DNA from: Pseudomonadota bacterium
GTDB taxonomy: Bacteria; Desulfobacterota; Desulfobacteria; Desulfobacterales; JAHIVH01
Direction: 5' to 3'
NCBI GenBank assembly: GCA_018816735.1
Contig: JAHIVH010000054.1
Span: 62,001 to 126,000 of the forward strand
DNA length: 64,000 bases
In this document: positions 52,120 to 62,728 of the stretch, in pieces
Numbering within the stretch: the stretch's first letter is position 1
How the letters are laid out: every line of letters begins with the position of its first letter
Notes under the pieces: generated by a model
What the model was told of the DNA's origin: nothing
Database searches by the model: none
Seen by the model: the letters and a program-made list of their open reading frames with translations, nothing else
Made by a program: the position numbers and the translations under genes

Positions 52120-52150
52120 GGTCCTGCCTTTAAAAGCAAATGGCAGGACC
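52120..52150. terminator. Hairpin between secF and the cpoB-like gene
   Basis: GGTCCTGCC and GGCAGGACC form a perfect 9-bp stem with a 13-base loop. No T-run follows on the minus strand, so it is a weak terminator, an attenuator or an RNA-stability element after secF. Confidence 0.55.
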
Positions 52151-52196
52151 CGGATTTTGAACAGTAACAGCATGCGGATACGGCTTTGCCGTATCA

Positions 52197-53234
52197 TCAG
52201 GATCGGCCAAATTCCTGCCAGGCGATCAGAATCGGACTGGCCACATAAATGGACGAATAGGTTCCAACAGCGATACCCACCAGCAGGGCAAATGAAAAAT
52301 CATGTATGGTCGCACCTCCCAGCAGAAAAAGGGCAACAACGACAAAAAGGGTGGTCAGGGAGGTGAGTATGGTTCGGCTTAACGTTTCATTGATGCTTCT
52401 GTTGATGTTGTCTTGAAGGGGTTTTCGGCTGTTTTTCTTCAGATTTTCTCTTATTCGGTCAAAAACGATAATGGTATCGTTCAACGAATAACCGATGATT
52501 GTGAGAATAGCTGCGATAATGGGCAGGTTAAATTCAAGATCAAAAATGGAAAAAAGGCCAACGGTGATCGTCACATCGTGGATAAGGGCCACGATGGCGC
52601 CCATGGCATACTTGAGTTCCAGATACCAGCAGAGGATCAGGGCGATCATCAAGGCAACGATAATCAATATCGGAATGCTAACATTAAACATGGACAGGAG
52701 ATAGACCACTGTCATTAGCACACCGGTCATCACTGCTGAGATCATCCATTTCATCTCAAAGCGCCCCGAGATATAGATGGTGATGAACAGAAGGGAATAG
52801 AAAATGGCAAATAGCGCCTTTCCCCTAAGGTCCTTGCTTACCTGAGGGCCTACCATATCTGTACTCATGATTTCCGGTTCCTGCCCGGTGGTGTTTTTCA
52901 TCGATTCTTTGAACTTGTTTTGAAAGTCCTCATCATTCATAAAGGAGGCGCTGGTTCTGATTTGAAATTCATTTTCCTGTTTGGCGCCGAACCTCTGGGT
53001 GGATGATTTTTCAAGCCCCAGTGGTTCAAGCCCTTTTTTAATATCATTCAGCTCAACATGGTTCTGAAATTTGATCTGAAGAGAAGAACCGCCCTCAAAA
53101 TCAACGCCCAGGCGCGGCCCCTGATGAATGATCAGGGATATAATACTTGCGATGATTAATACCAGTGACGCTGTAAAGGCAATTTTTCTTTTGCCGATAA
53201 AATCAATATTAATGTCAGATTTGATAAACTGCAT
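52197..53234 (-). CDS. secF: Protein translocase subunit SecF
   Basis: This 345-residue inner-membrane protein has six transmembrane helices, a first periplasmic loop with FEGGSSLQIKF, and the conserved GYSLNDTIIVFDRIREN and RTILTSLTTLF in the C-terminal membrane region. With SecD and YajC it uses the proton-motive force to complete SecYEG export. The start lies 16 bp after secD's stop. It is the last gene of yajC-secD-secF. The identification is certain. Confidence 0.96.
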   Translation of the reverse strand: MQFIKSDINIDFIGKRKIAFTASLVLIIASIISLIIHQGPRLGVDFEGGSSLQIKFQNHVELNDIKKGLEPLGLEKSSTQRFGAKQENEFQIRTSASFMNDEDFQNKFKESMKNTTGQEPEIMSTDMVGPQVSKDLRGKALFAIFYSLLFITIYISGRFEMKWMISAVMTGVLMTVVYLLSMFNVSIPILIIVALMIALILCWYLELKYAMGAIVALIHDVTITVGLFSIFDLEFNLPIIAAILTIIGYSLNDTIIVFDRIRENLKKNSRKPLQDNINRSINETLSRTILTSLTTLFVVVALFLLGGATIHDFSFALLVGIAVGTYSSIYVASPILIAWQEFGRS

Positions 53235-53250
53235 GGATATTTCCCCCAGA

Positions 53251-54852
53251 CTATATGCTTAATGATTTGATGTCGCGGTTATCAAGTAAAAATTCAAATA
53301 TCATTCTGGACACAATAAGTGCCGTAAACAGACTGGCAATGATTCCAAGGCTTAATGTCACGGCAAATCCCTTCACCGGACCTGATCCGAACTGAAAAAG
53401 AACGATCGCCACAATCAATGTGGTCACATTGGCATCCATGATCGTCAACGTCGCCCTGTCAAACCCTGAGAGAACCGCTGCCCTAATTGTTTTTCCGTAT
53501 CCGGTTTCCTCCCTGATACGTTCAAAAATGAGAACGTTTGCATCAACCGCCATACCAATAGTGAGGATGATACCTGCGATACCCGGCAGTGTCAGTGTGG
53601 CCCCGAACATAATCAATCCGGCAAGGATAAGAACGATATTGACGAGAAGCGCCAAGTCGGCGATCAGTCCTGATCCCTTGTAGTATACAACCATGAAAAG
53701 AACGACAAAAAGGCCGCCAACGGCCATGGACATCATCCCCTTTTTTATTGAATCCATACCCAGGGTGGGGCCGACTATTCTTTCTTCAATAATATTGACC
53801 GGGGCAGGCAGGGCGCCGGCTCTCAGGACAATCGCCAGGTCATGGGCCTCATCCATCGAAAAATTTCCGGTGATCTGGGCTGAACCGCCGGTGATCTTGG
53901 ACTGAATGACCGGAGCCGAATAGACCTTGTTGTCCAATACAATGGCCAGACGTTTCTTGATATTTTCACCGGTGATATTGCCAAAAATACGTCCGCCTTT
54001 TTTATCAAAGTTGATGGCCACATAGGGTTTGTTCATTCGCTGGTCAACCCTTACTCTGGCGTCGGTGAGCGAATCCCCTCCCAATTGAACGCGTTTTTTA
54101 AGAAGATAGGGTGTTTTTGAAACCCGGTTGGTGCTGGGGTCTTTTTTATATTCGTAAAGAATCTCGCTTCCTGCCGGCACACTTCCCTGAAGGGCTGCTG
54201 AAAGATCATGGTCTTCATCCACGAGCTTGAATTCGAGCTGGGCTGTTTTTCCGATAAGATCAATCGCTCTTTTTGTGTCCTTTATACCTGGGAGCTGGAT
54301 CTGGATGCGCTTGTCTCCCTGGCGACGGATATCCGGTTCGCTGACACCAAATTCATCAATCCGGTTTCTGATTGTCTCCAGTGCCTGATCCACTGCCAGC
54401 TTTTTGATATAGGCAGATTCTTCGTCCGGCAGATCAAACATCATGACAACCTGGTCTCCTTGCCTTTTTTCAGGAAGTTTTCTCAAGTTTTTAAATTCTT
54501 TGTCAAACATGCTGTTGAAACTGTCAACCTGATCCTGTCCTTCAAGTACGACCGAAATCTTGGTCCCCTCAACCCGGTTTATTCCCTTTTGTTTCAAATG
54601 ATTTTGCTTCATGAGGGTTTTCAGATCATGAATGATCAATTCAATTCTGTTTTCCACCGCCTTCTGGGTTTCAACTTCAAGAACGAGATGCATCCCGCCC
54701 TGAAGATCCAGGCCCAGGTTGATTTTTTTATTCGGCCACATGGTCGGCGTGTCTGTTTTCTGGACATACATGCCAATAGTGGGAAGCACCATAATCAGTG
54801 CAATGATGATCACGCCAATGACTGAGAGAAGTTTCCAGGGAATGGTTTTCAA
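53251..54852 (-). CDS. secD: Protein translocase subunit SecD
   Basis: This 533-residue inner-membrane protein starts with a helix, then the periplasmic head with LGLDLQGGMHLVLEV and DEFGVSEPDIRRQGDKRIQIQLPG. Later come NFSMDEAHDLAIVLRAGALPAPV and the membrane part with GMAVDANVLIFERIREE. Length and layout match SecD. It is co-transcribed with yajC upstream (51 bp gap) and secF downstream. Confidence 0.96.
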   Translation of the reverse strand: MKTIPWKLLSVIGVIIIALIMVLPTIGMYVQKTDTPTMWPNKKINLGLDLQGGMHLVLEVETQKAVENRIELIIHDLKTLMKQNHLKQKGINRVEGTKISVVLEGQDQVDSFNSMFDKEFKNLRKLPEKRQGDQVVMMFDLPDEESAYIKKLAVDQALETIRNRIDEFGVSEPDIRRQGDKRIQIQLPGIKDTKRAIDLIGKTAQLEFKLVDEDHDLSAALQGSVPAGSEILYEYKKDPSTNRVSKTPYLLKKRVQLGGDSLTDARVRVDQRMNKPYVAINFDKKGGRIFGNITGENIKKRLAIVLDNKVYSAPVIQSKITGGSAQITGNFSMDEAHDLAIVLRAGALPAPVNIIEERIVGPTLGMDSIKKGMMSMAVGGLFVVLFMVVYYKGSGLIADLALLVNIVLILAGLIMFGATLTLPGIAGIILTIGMAVDANVLIFERIREETGYGKTIRAAVLSGFDRATLTIMDANVTTLIVAIVLFQFGSGPVKGFAVTLSLGIIASLFTALIVSRMIFEFLLDNRDIKSLSI

Positions 54853-54903
54853 TTGTTTTAATCCTTTATCTTTAAGGTTTAAATGCCTATTGTCAGATAT
54901 GTT

Positions 54904-55221
54904 TTACTCTTTTTCAACAAGGCCGCTTATATTACCCCGGTTTAATTTGATTTGGACCTTGTCTGCAATTTCCAGCTTAACCGAGTTTTCATCAAGAGAC
55001 ACAATCCGGCCAAAAATGCCGCCACTGGTCACGACCCTGTCACCTTTTTTCAGGTTGTTGATCATTTCCTGTGCCTGCTTTGCCTTCTTTTGTTGCGGCC
55101 GGATTAAAAGAAAATAAAAAATGACGAAAATAATAATCATTGGGATAAAAGGGGCAAATCCACCACTAGGCGCGGCACCTGCGCCGCCTGCCTGACCCAT
55201 TGCATAGGCAATACTTGTCAA
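54904..55221 (-). CDS. yajC: Preprotein translocase subunit YajC
   Basis: This 105-residue protein has one transmembrane helix (FIPMIIIFVIFYFLLIRPQQKKAK), the YajC hallmark RPQQK and the ensuing NLKKGDRVVTSGGIFGRI. The start is a TTG at 55221 with GGAGG 7 bp upstream. The next ATG is seven codons in and has no ribosome site. It is first of the sec operon. Confidence 0.94.
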   Translation of the reverse strand: MTSIAYAMGQAGGAGAAPSGGFAPFIPMIIIFVIFYFLLIRPQQKKAKQAQEMINNLKKGDRVVTSGGIFGRIVSLDENSVKLEIADKVQIKLNRGNISGLVEKE

Positions 55222-55541
55222 AATAATACCTCCGTTAAATGTCTAAAAAAAATCCGGTCTGATTCTCAAATGATGAAAATGACACGCAAACCGTTATTGA
55301 ACAATCTTACAGTCTCCAGATAAGCATCAAACCCTTTTTATATAAGAATGAAAAACAGTCAAGATATTTTACAGTAATTCTCGGTGCACTGCTTAAATTT
55401 AGTATAAAGAGATGACCTAACGGTATTGCGGCATGAAGACATGATACATTACCAAATTCGGGTATTTATGCGGTTATCGCATCATCCGTGTTGCGTTTTT
55501 ATATGGGATATAACATACAGGCAGGTCAGAAACCCGGATGG
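55222..55541. other. Intergenic region upstream of yajC
   Basis: These 320 bases hold no gene and no confident promoter. The best minus-strand pair (TTGACT and TATAAA) is 14 bp apart, which is too close. Confidence 0.4.
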
Positions 55542-56321
55542 CTACTGCTCAGCAGGCATCCAGAGCGTCTCACCGTCAAACTGGATCAAATTGACCTGAT
55601 TATAGTCAATCTGTTCTAAAAATTCGAAGACATCTTTCATATTGTAAACGACAATTTTACTTAAGGGTTGAATCAGATTGATGTCCGTATCAATTTTTTT
55701 CTCACTGATGTTGTAAATATAGACCATCTTTTCAGAGAATTTTAACAGTTTGCCGACGCCCGTGCTATATCCTTCAGTTTCCGGTTCATCTGCTCTGGGT
55801 GACAGGGAAACGCCCTTTCGTCCAAAAAAATTCTGAAGGAGTTTAAAATGAATATTCCAGATGTTGTCACCCGGTTGTACCACGTAAATACCATATTCGG
55901 CTTTGCTGCCGTGGGCTGCCTCCTGATCTGAAACAATATCGTTTTCAACGATCTCGCCATTCTTCAATCGGGCTTTTTCGATGATATCCTGCATGCGTAC
56001 CGTGTTATTGCCAATTTTGACCGATTCATCCGACTTGATGACCATGTCAATGCCGCTGTCAATGTTATAATGCAATTTTCTGTCGTCCATCATTTCCTTT
56101 AATTCCCGGTTCTCATTAAGCTCGTTATAGTTGAACACAGGGGATTGGGCGACACTGAAGGTTGTATCCTTCTCCGGTTTGACGGGTTCTTTTTTTTTCA
56201 GGGTGGGTGCGCCGTATTTTGTCACAGCAAAGACGACCAGAACAAGACAGATGACGATAATGCCATAAACGAGTGATTTATTGGTGCTGGAAGCTGAATC
56301 AACTCTTCTTCTGTGCTGCAT
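55542..56321 (-). CDS. Membrane-anchored LysM-like protein of unknown function
   Basis: This 259-residue protein has a basic N-terminus, one transmembrane helix (LVYGIIVICLVLVVFAVT) and a periplasmic part. The segment YVVQPGDNIWNIHFKLLQNFF resembles a LysM (peptidoglycan-binding) domain. The rest (LQPLSKIVVYNMKDVFEFLEQ-type) has no recognised motif. It lies 25 bp after rng in the same direction and is probably co-transcribed. A cell-wall-linked role is inferred only from the LysM-like segment. Confidence 0.65.
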   Translation of the reverse strand: MQHRRRVDSASSTNKSLVYGIIVICLVLVVFAVTKYGAPTLKKKEPVKPEKDTTFSVAQSPVFNYNELNENRELKEMMDDRKLHYNIDSGIDMVIKSDESVKIGNNTVRMQDIIEKARLKNGEIVENDIVSDQEAAHGSKAEYGIYVVQPGDNIWNIHFKLLQNFFGRKGVSLSPRADEPETEGYSTGVGKLLKFSEKMVYIYNISEKKIDTDINLIQPLSKIVVYNMKDVFEFLEQIDYNQVNLIQFDGETLWMPAEQ

Positions 56322-56346
56322 ATGCCCTCCCTTGATATCTTCGTTT

Positions 56347-57822
56347 CTATGTTTGGTCTACCGTATCAAAAATTATTTTATCCTCTCCAGGCATCAGGTC
56401 GTGATCGCTTTCAATAAAAATCTGAAGATTTTTTCTGGATTCCATGTCCAGTATTTCATTCCTCTTCCTGTTCAGAAGGTAAAATGCAACAGATGGCGGT
56501 ACAATGCCCCTGACCTTTGACAGGTTGCCTTTAAGGGTTTTCAGACTCAGTTTCCTTAAGAATCTTAAACCCAGTGTTTCAGTTGAAGGAACAAGTCCTT
56601 TTCCCTTGCAGTGCGAACAGACAACATAGCTTCCGAATTCAATGGAAGGCTTGATCCGCTGTCTTGACATCTCCAGCAGGCCGAACTGGGTAATTTTTCC
56701 GGTTTTGGTCCGGGCTTTGTCTTCTTTTAAAAAGGATCTCAGTTCACTTTCAACCTGGCCTTTATTCTTGGATTCCCTCATATCAATAAAATCAATGACA
56801 ATAAGCCCGCCCAGATCCCTCAATCTCAGCTGCCTTGCGATTTCTTCCGCAGCTTCAATATTGGTCTGAAGCGCAGTCTGCTCAATGGAATTTTTCTGCG
56901 TCGCCTTGCCTGAATTGACATCGATGGCAACAAGTGCCTCTGTCTGGTTGATGACAATTGAACCCCCGGATTTTAAATTCACCCGGCTCTCAAAAATGGA
57001 TGCGATCTGTTCTTCAAGCTGATAGCGGGAAAAGATGGGTTTGTCACCTTTATGCTGCTTTACAATTTTGGATTGTTTGGGTGAAATAATATATACAAAG
57101 TCCTTGACCTCCTGATACACGTTTACGTCATCAATGAGTATTTCAGATACGTTTGGGGTCAGATGGTCTCTTATTGAGCGCAAAAATATGTTTCGCTCTT
57201 TATAAAGAAGAGATGGGGTCGGATGTTTGCTCACCTTGTTCTGGATGTTTTTCCAAAGTCTCATCAAGTATCTGAAATCTTTATATATGTCAGTTTTTGT
57301 GGCATTTTCGCCAACAGTCCTTAATATCAGGCCGTATCCTTCTGGAACCTTCAGGCCTTCTATTAATGTTTTCAGGCGTTTCCGTTCTTTTTCGCTGTGG
57401 ATTTTTCTTGATATGCCTTGATTTTCGCTGCCAGGCATCAACACCACATAACGCCCCGGCAAAGAAATAAAGGTGGTGAGCATGGCGCCTTTGCTGCCAG
57501 CCGGATCTTTTGTAATTTGAACCAGAACCTCCTGGCCCCGTTTGATGATCTGGGGAAGGCTCCTGTCTCCGGAATGACTGTCCTGAAAATAATCGCTGTG
57601 GATTTCCTGCTTCTGAAGAAAACCGTGACGGTCTGCGCCATAGTCAACAAATACCGCATGAAGACTTTGTTCAACGTGGGTTATGGTACCTTTATATATA
57701 TTTCCCTGAGTAATTAATTTGGCAGAGGTTTCTGTATGAAAGTCTTCTAATTTGTTGTCTACGATTTTTGCAATTCTGCATTCTTCCGGGTCTACTGCGT
57801 TAATGAGAATTTTGCTGTTCAT
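56347..57822 (-). CDS. rng: Ribonuclease G/E family endoribonuclease
   Basis: This 491-residue protein has an S1 domain (NIYKGTITHVEQSLHAVFVDYG), the catalytic region GGSIVINQTEALVAIDVNSGKAT and GGLIVIDFIDM (metal-binding aspartates), and the zinc-link CSHCKGKGLV. The length and lack of a long C-terminal scaffold fit RNase G rather than RNase E. It processes rRNA and degrades mRNA. It is divergent from leuS. Start ATG 57822 is preceded by AAGGA. Confidence 0.93.
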   Translation of the reverse strand: MNSKILINAVDPEECRIAKIVDNKLEDFHTETSAKLITQGNIYKGTITHVEQSLHAVFVDYGADRHGFLQKQEIHSDYFQDSHSGDRSLPQIIKRGQEVLVQITKDPAGSKGAMLTTFISLPGRYVVLMPGSENQGISRKIHSEKERKRLKTLIEGLKVPEGYGLILRTVGENATKTDIYKDFRYLMRLWKNIQNKVSKHPTPSLLYKERNIFLRSIRDHLTPNVSEILIDDVNVYQEVKDFVYIISPKQSKIVKQHKGDKPIFSRYQLEEQIASIFESRVNLKSGGSIVINQTEALVAIDVNSGKATQKNSIEQTALQTNIEAAEEIARQLRLRDLGGLIVIDFIDMRESKNKGQVESELRSFLKEDKARTKTGKITQFGLLEMSRQRIKPSIEFGSYVVCSHCKGKGLVPSTETLGLRFLRKLSLKTLKGNLSKVRGIVPPSVAFYLLNRKRNEILDMESRKNLQIFIESDHDLMPGEDKIIFDTVDQT

Positions 57823-58217
57823 GAAAAATTTGTCCTTATAATTGGATGACCTCCCTGACAGAATTGAAAATTAACTTGGATAATATAATAAAAACATATG
57901 TGGAATTCCATAGGGGATTGTGAGCGTCAAGTCAACAGATTTTTATTAAATTTTAAGTGTTTAGATCAAAAAATGTTCCGCTGAACACCAACCCGGCCAC
58001 GAAAGCGAAAATGGGGCGAAATGCGTCATGCACCCTGAAACACAAATAATTGCAACCATCACCTTGATATTTATGGAATAGTATGTAAAAAGACCTTTTT
58101 ATATATGAATGAGCGGGAAACACGTGTTTCTTTGAAAGATACGCCAAAACGCTCCGGTAAAGAACCTGTTTTACCGGAAATAAGATTGAATGAAAAAACG
58201 CGGAGCATGAATTTGTA
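57823..58217. other. Divergent intergenic region between rng and leuS
   Basis: The 395 bases between the two genes hold a perfect 14-bp palindrome (58117-58130) and a small reading frame (58105-58218) that ends in leuS. No full consensus promoter was found on either strand. Confidence 0.5.
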
Positions 58218-58218
58218 A
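58105..58218 (+). CDS. Possible small protein encoded just before leuS
   Basis: A 37-codon frame starts with ATG and reads [18 protein letters not shown], then a charged tail. Its TAA overlaps the leuS ATG by one base (TAATG), which could couple translation. No ribosome-binding site precedes it and leucine codons are not clustered, so a classical leader peptide is unlikely. It may be a chance frame. Confidence 0.3.
   Translation: MNERETRVSLKDTPKRSGKEPVLPEIRLNEKTRSMNL
58117..58130. repeat. Perfect palindrome upstream of leuS
   Basis: GAAACACGTGTTTC is perfectly self-complementary over 14 bp, about 88 bases before the leuS start. It could bind a dimeric regulator. It overlaps the small reading frame at 58105-58218. 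Confidence 0.4.
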
Positions 58219-60809
58219 TGGAAGAAAAATACGACCCCAAACAGATTGAACCCAAATGGCAGGACAGGTGGGAAAAAGAAAACCTCTTTAAAGCCCATGT
58301 CGATAAAGCCAAAAAGAAATATTATCTCATGGAAATGTTTCCATACCCTTCGGGAAATATTCATATGGGCCATGTGAGAAATTATACGATAGGAGATGTG
58401 GTTGCCCGGTATAAAAAAATGCAGGGCTTGAATGTTCTCCATCCCATGGGGTGGGATGCATTTGGCATGCCCGCTGAAAATGCGGCGATATCAAACAACA
58501 CCCATCCTGCCAAATGGACCTATAATAATATTGCCACCATGCGTGCCCAGTTGAAAAAATTGGGATTCAGTTATGAATGGGACCGGGAAATTGCCACATG
58601 TAAACCGGAGTATTACAAATGGGAGCAGTGGCTTTTTATCAAAATGTTTGAAAAGGGGATGGCCTACAGGAAAAAAGCATTTGTCAACTGGTGTGATACC
58701 TGCACCACCGTTCTCGCCAATGAGCAGGTTGAAGCTGATGCCTGCTGGCGGTGCGGTCAGCCTGTCCGGCAAAAAGAACTTGATCAGTGGTTTTTTAAAA
58801 TTACCGATTATGCAGATGACCTTCTCGTTCATTGCGACAAACTGGGAGGGTGGCCGGAAAAAGTGACCACCATGCAGAAAAACTGGATCGGCAAAAGCGT
58901 GGGCGCAGAGGTCGATTTCAAGATGGACCAGTCAGATGAAGTGATCCGGGTCTTCACCACCAGGCCGGATACGCTTTTTGGATCGACGTTCATGTGCCTT
59001 GCTCCCGAACATCCTCTTGTCCTGAAACTTTCCTCCGGCAAGATACAGGAAAAGGCGGTAAAAGCGTTTGTTGAAAAAATAAGCACACAGGACCGGACAA
59101 GCAAATCCATTGAAAATTATGAAAAAGAAGGCGTTTTTACGGGGGCATACAGCATCAACCCGATGACCGGAAAGAAAATTCCGGTATATGCAGCCAACTT
59201 TATTCTGATGGAATACGGTACAGGTGCGGTGATGTCCGTTCCTGCCCATGACCAGCGTGATTTTGATTTTGCAAAAAAATATGGCCTTGAAATCAAGGTG
59301 GTCGTCAATACGGAAAAAGGAGGCCTTGACGCCGAAACCATGACCGAAGCCTATGCCGGCGAAGGCATCATGGTAAATTCCGGGCAGTTTGACGGCATGA
59401 AAAGCAATGTTGCCCTTGAGGCGATCACCGATTTTCTTGAAGAAAAGAATATCGGCAAAAAAGCCGTAACCTTCAGGCTCAAGGACTGGGGTATTTCGCG
59501 GCAGCGATACTGGGGCGCACCCATTCCCATGATCCATTGCAAAACCTGTGGTGTGGTGCCGGTCCCCATGGAAAGTCTTCCGGTAGTCCTTCCGGAAGAT
59601 GCGGAACTTCTTTCCTCAGGCGGGTCCCCGTTGCCGCATCTTGATTTCTTTAAAAAAGTCACCTGCCCCAAATGTGGCAATCCAGATGCCAGAAGAGATA
59701 CAGATACCATGGATACATTTGTGGAATCATCCTGGTATTTTGAAAGATACTGCAGCCCAGGCTGTGGCACCGGCATGTTCGAAAAGGAAGACGTTGATTA
59801 CTGGATGCCCGTGGATCAATATATTGGCGGTGTGGAACATGCCATTCTTCATCTGCTTTATTCCCGGTATTTTACACGTGTTTTAAAGGATATCGGCCTT
59901 GTGGATTTCAAGGAACCGTTTACACGGCTGTTGACTCAGGGCATGGTGAACAAGGAAACCCTGAAATGCGCCACCCATGGCTATCTTTTTCCGGATGAGG
60001 CAGAGAGAAAAGGGGACGCGGCCAGTTGTAAAAAATGTGGTAAGGATGTGGAAATCGGTCGTGTGATTAAAATGTCCAAGTCCAAAAAGAACGTGGTGGA
60101 CCCCAATGTTCTTCTCGAACAATACGGTGCAGACACCACCAGGCTGTTCTGCCTGTTTGCAGCCCCTCCGGAAAAAGGGCTGGACTGGAGTGACGAAGGC
60201 GTTGAAGGAAGCTTCCGGTTTTTAAATCGCGTGTGGCGAATTGCCCTTTCCTGCATTGATCTTACAAAAGGCATCCCGCCATACAAAGGTGACGCGGGAA
60301 AACTTTCGGGCGCCAACAGGGAGCTTTTCAGGAAAATGCACCAGACCATCCAGAAAGTGACCACGGATATTGAGGAGAGATTTCATTTCAATACCGTGAT
60401 CAGTGCTGCCATGGAACTGGTCAATCAGATGTATACTTTTGACCTGGAAAAGAAAGATCCGGAAAGAGATTCGGTTCTGAAAGGCGCTCTTGAAACCGTT
60501 GTTCTTCTTTTATCCCCCATTGTTCCCCATTTTTCAGACGAGATATGGGAGAAGATGGGGAACACGGAGAGTATCCTTCTTACCCAATGGCCCGTATATG
60601 ATGAGAATGCCCTGGTTGTGGATGAGGTGCTTATTGTGGTACAGGTCAATGGTAAACTGAGAGGGCGGTTTACAATCAATTCCGATGCTGATGACAACAC
60701 AATCAAGGAACGGGCGCTGGCAGATGAGCTTGTTCAAAAATTCATCGCAGACAAGCCTCTCAAGAAAGTGATCGTGATCAAGAACAAGCTGGTGAATATT
60801 GTCGTCTGA
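58218..60809 (+). CDS. leuS: Leucyl-tRNA synthetase
   Basis: This 863-residue class I synthetase has the HIGH-like motif in [12 protein letters not shown], the editing (CP1) domain with the T-rich [14 protein letters not shown] and [19 protein letters not shown], zinc-type cysteine pairs ([21 protein letters not shown] region), and [12 protein letters not shown]. The C-terminal anticodon domain ends in [15 protein letters not shown]. It charges tRNA-Leu and edits mischarged products. lptE follows directly. Confidence 0.97.
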   Translation: MEEKYDPKQIEPKWQDRWEKENLFKAHVDKAKKKYYLMEMFPYPSGNIHMGHVRNYTIGDVVARYKKMQGLNVLHPMGWDAFGMPAENAAISNNTHPAKWTYNNIATMRAQLKKLGFSYEWDREIATCKPEYYKWEQWLFIKMFEKGMAYRKKAFVNWCDTCTTVLANEQVEADACWRCGQPVRQKELDQWFFKITDYADDLLVHCDKLGGWPEKVTTMQKNWIGKSVGAEVDFKMDQSDEVIRVFTTRPDTLFGSTFMCLAPEHPLVLKLSSGKIQEKAVKAFVEKISTQDRTSKSIENYEKEGVFTGAYSINPMTGKKIPVYAANFILMEYGTGAVMSVPAHDQRDFDFAKKYGLEIKVVVNTEKGGLDAETMTEAYAGEGIMVNSGQFDGMKSNVALEAITDFLEEKNIGKKAVTFRLKDWGISRQRYWGAPIPMIHCKTCGVVPVPMESLPVVLPEDAELLSSGGSPLPHLDFFKKVTCPKCGNPDARRDTDTMDTFVESSWYFERYCSPGCGTGMFEKEDVDYWMPVDQYIGGVEHAILHLLYSRYFTRVLKDIGLVDFKEPFTRLLTQGMVNKETLKCATHGYLFPDEAERKGDAASCKKCGKDVEIGRVIKMSKSKKNVVDPNVLLEQYGADTTRLFCLFAAPPEKGLDWSDEGVEGSFRFLNRVWRIALSCIDLTKGIPPYKGDAGKLSGANRELFRKMHQTIQKVTTDIEERFHFNTVISAAMELVNQMYTFDLEKKDPERDSVLKGALETVVLLLSPIVPHFSDEIWEKMGNTESILLTQWPVYDENALVVDEVLIVVQVNGKLRGRFTINSDADDNTIKERALADELVQKFIADKPLKKVIVIKNKLVNIVV

Positions 60810-60810
60810 T

Positions 60811-61371
60811 ATGAAGGGCTCTTTAAGGAAAATACCTGCTGAAATGACTTTTCATCAGATTTCAACAAGCAGACAATTGCTGATGGGGCTTTTTCTGATA
60901 TGTTTTACAGCCTGTGGTTACCGGTTTTCCGGAAGCGGCAGGCTGCCATCACACGTGGAACGGATTGTCGTTCATATTTTTGAGAACAGAACGTCCGAGA
61001 CCGGAATAGAAAATGTTTTTACAAATGATTTGATTGATGAATTTACACGAAAGAACATATCTGCCCTGGCTGAAGCTGATTCGGCAGATGCCTATTTGTC
61101 CGGTGTGATACGGACGATCTCTGTTGAAACCATTTCTCACCTTGACCAGTATGCCTCACTTGAGAGACGGGTGACCGTGACCGTCGATATCAAACTGATC
61201 TCAAAAAATGGAGAAGTATTAAAAAATTTCCGGGGTCTTTCCGAGAGCGAGGCATTTGATGTAACGCAGGGCCAGAAGTTTGCAACAGAACAGAATCAGA
61301 GAAACGCAATGATGTCTATTTCAAAGCGACTTTCCGAAACCATTTATAAAATGTTGACAGACGACTTTTAA
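60811..61371 (+). CDS. lptE: LPS-assembly lipoprotein LptE
   Basis: The product is 186 residues from the ATG at 60811, one base after the leuS stop; an ATG at 60844 would give a more typical signal peptide. The signal ends in the lipobox FTAC followed by GYRFSG, the LptE hallmark. The mature part has the alternating strands and helices of LptE (IVVHIFENRTSE, then VTVTVDIKLIS). LptE plugs the LptD barrel that delivers lipopolysaccharide to the outer membrane. leuS-lptE linkage is common in proteobacteria. Confidence 0.85.
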   Translation: MKGSLRKIPAEMTFHQISTSRQLLMGLFLICFTACGYRFSGSGRLPSHVERIVVHIFENRTSETGIENVFTNDLIDEFTRKNISALAEADSADAYLSGVIRTISVETISHLDQYASLERRVTVTVDIKLISKNGEVLKNFRGLSESEAFDVTQGQKFATEQNQRNAMMSISKRLSETIYKMLTDDF

Positions 61372-61418
61372 AGGCGTTCTTTTTTTTTAAATATAAATGA
61401 GAAAGCAAGAGCCAATTT

Positions 61419-62570
61419 ATGACTGAAGTGAAAAATCCTGAACCGTCTGTTTTTATCCAGTTTGCCGGTCAAGGCGTCAAGTACATGGAAGATTTGCGTC
61501 GCTTGTATGAGACGAATGTTGATATTCGACCGTTCATTCAGGATGCAATTTCCGAAATCAGGAAACAGAAATCATACTATGATGACAGCCAGACGAATTT
61601 TTTTTCTTTCGGACTGGATGTGGATCAATGGATAGCCTATCCTGAAAAAACGCCGGATTTGGGTTACCTCCTGTCCTCGCCGATTTCTCATCCGCTCATA
61701 TATCTGGCCCAGATTTCAGAATATATTGCTATCCTTCAACAAGGTGTGGATCAAAAGCTGTTGCTTGGACACACGCATAGCGTTACCGGATTTTCAACAG
61801 GGATTGTGGCGGCCATTCTGGTGTCAATGGGACTCGGTCTGAACGACCTGTGGCACATGGCTATCAAGGTTCAGGCCATGTTCTTCTGGCAGGGCATCCG
61901 CACTCAGCAATCCATGCTCACATTTGGTGTGAATCCAAAACTGGACGGAGAACTTTACAATTCTCCTGAAGGATGCCCAAGTGCAATGGCAAGCATCAAC
62001 AACCTGACCAGAGGTCGTCTGGACAAAGCCATTGAATTGTTTTCAGGAGAGGGTGCGATATATGTGGCTTATGAATTGTTTCCAGGCCGGTTTATTGTTT
62101 CCGGGCTTCCCCACCACCTTGAACGGTTCCATGCATTTTTAAAAACACAGGGCAATGATGTCGCCTGGCGATATATCCCGTCCACTATTGGCGCCCACTC
62201 CCCGTTTCTTGGTCCTTCCCTTGGATGGTCACCAACGGATGCCGATATACTTGGGGTTCGTTTCAATGGCCCGGATATGAAGCTCCCTGTGTGGTCAAAT
62301 GACACAGGGGATGATTTAAGAAAATTCCCAAATATCATGCACGAAGTCATTCGCGCCTATTATATCTCTACCGGCGTATGGCGAAAGCAGATACACCCGC
62401 TTTTACCCCCAACCCGGATCAAGTATGTTCTCGATTTTGGCCCGGGAACCGGTGTGGCCAGCCTTACCGAAAACCATACTTCCCGGGTGGGCATAAAAAT
62501 TATTCGTTGCACATTGCCTATTGGCAAAAAACAACTGTTGGAAGAAGTCATGCCTTCCTTGGCTGGGTGA
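61419..62570 (+). CDS. Acyltransferase resembling the FAS-beta starter/ACP transacylase domain
   Basis: This 383-residue protein opens with VFIQFAGQGVKYMEDLRRLYE, typical of the starter-unit acyltransferase domain of type I fatty acid synthases. The nucleophile elbow GFSTGIVAAI fits GxSxG. Near the end YVLDFGPGTGVASLTENH matches the FAS-beta motif around LDFGPGG. It would load acyl groups onto an acyl carrier protein. No enoyl reductase or ketosynthase follows, so it is a stand-alone enzyme or a truncated remnant. The frame stays open for 53 codons after its TGA. Confidence 0.65.
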   Translation: MTEVKNPEPSVFIQFAGQGVKYMEDLRRLYETNVDIRPFIQDAISEIRKQKSYYDDSQTNFFSFGLDVDQWIAYPEKTPDLGYLLSSPISHPLIYLAQISEYIAILQQGVDQKLLLGHTHSVTGFSTGIVAAILVSMGLGLNDLWHMAIKVQAMFFWQGIRTQQSMLTFGVNPKLDGELYNSPEGCPSAMASINNLTRGRLDKAIELFSGEGAIYVAYELFPGRFIVSGLPHHLERFHAFLKTQGNDVAWRYIPSTIGAHSPFLGPSLGWSPTDADILGVRFNGPDMKLPVWSNDTGDDLRKFPNIMHEVIRAYYISTGVWRKQIHPLLPPTRIKYVLDFGPGTGVASLTENHTSRVGIKIIRCTLPIGKKQLLEEVMPSLAG

Positions 62571-62728
62571 TGGATAAGCAAGCCCGATAGAGATGAACGC
62601 ATCTTGCACGATCTGACTGATATTTCCAGGATGGCAGTTCCATACAGGGCAATCCATGATTTGTTGCGCATAAAAAAAGAATCGGTCAGTAAAACCGGTG
62701 AAAGTAAATTTTTCATATCTGTAAAAAC

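Noticed and set aside
55340..55370. TTGACT and TATAAA upstream of yajC on the minus strand
   Set aside because: The spacing is 14 bp, below the usual 15-19, so I did not call a promoter.
62568..62570. TGA of the acyltransferase as selenocysteine
   Set aside because: The downstream frame has no recognised homology and minus-strand shadow frames are open there as well, so recoding is unsupported.
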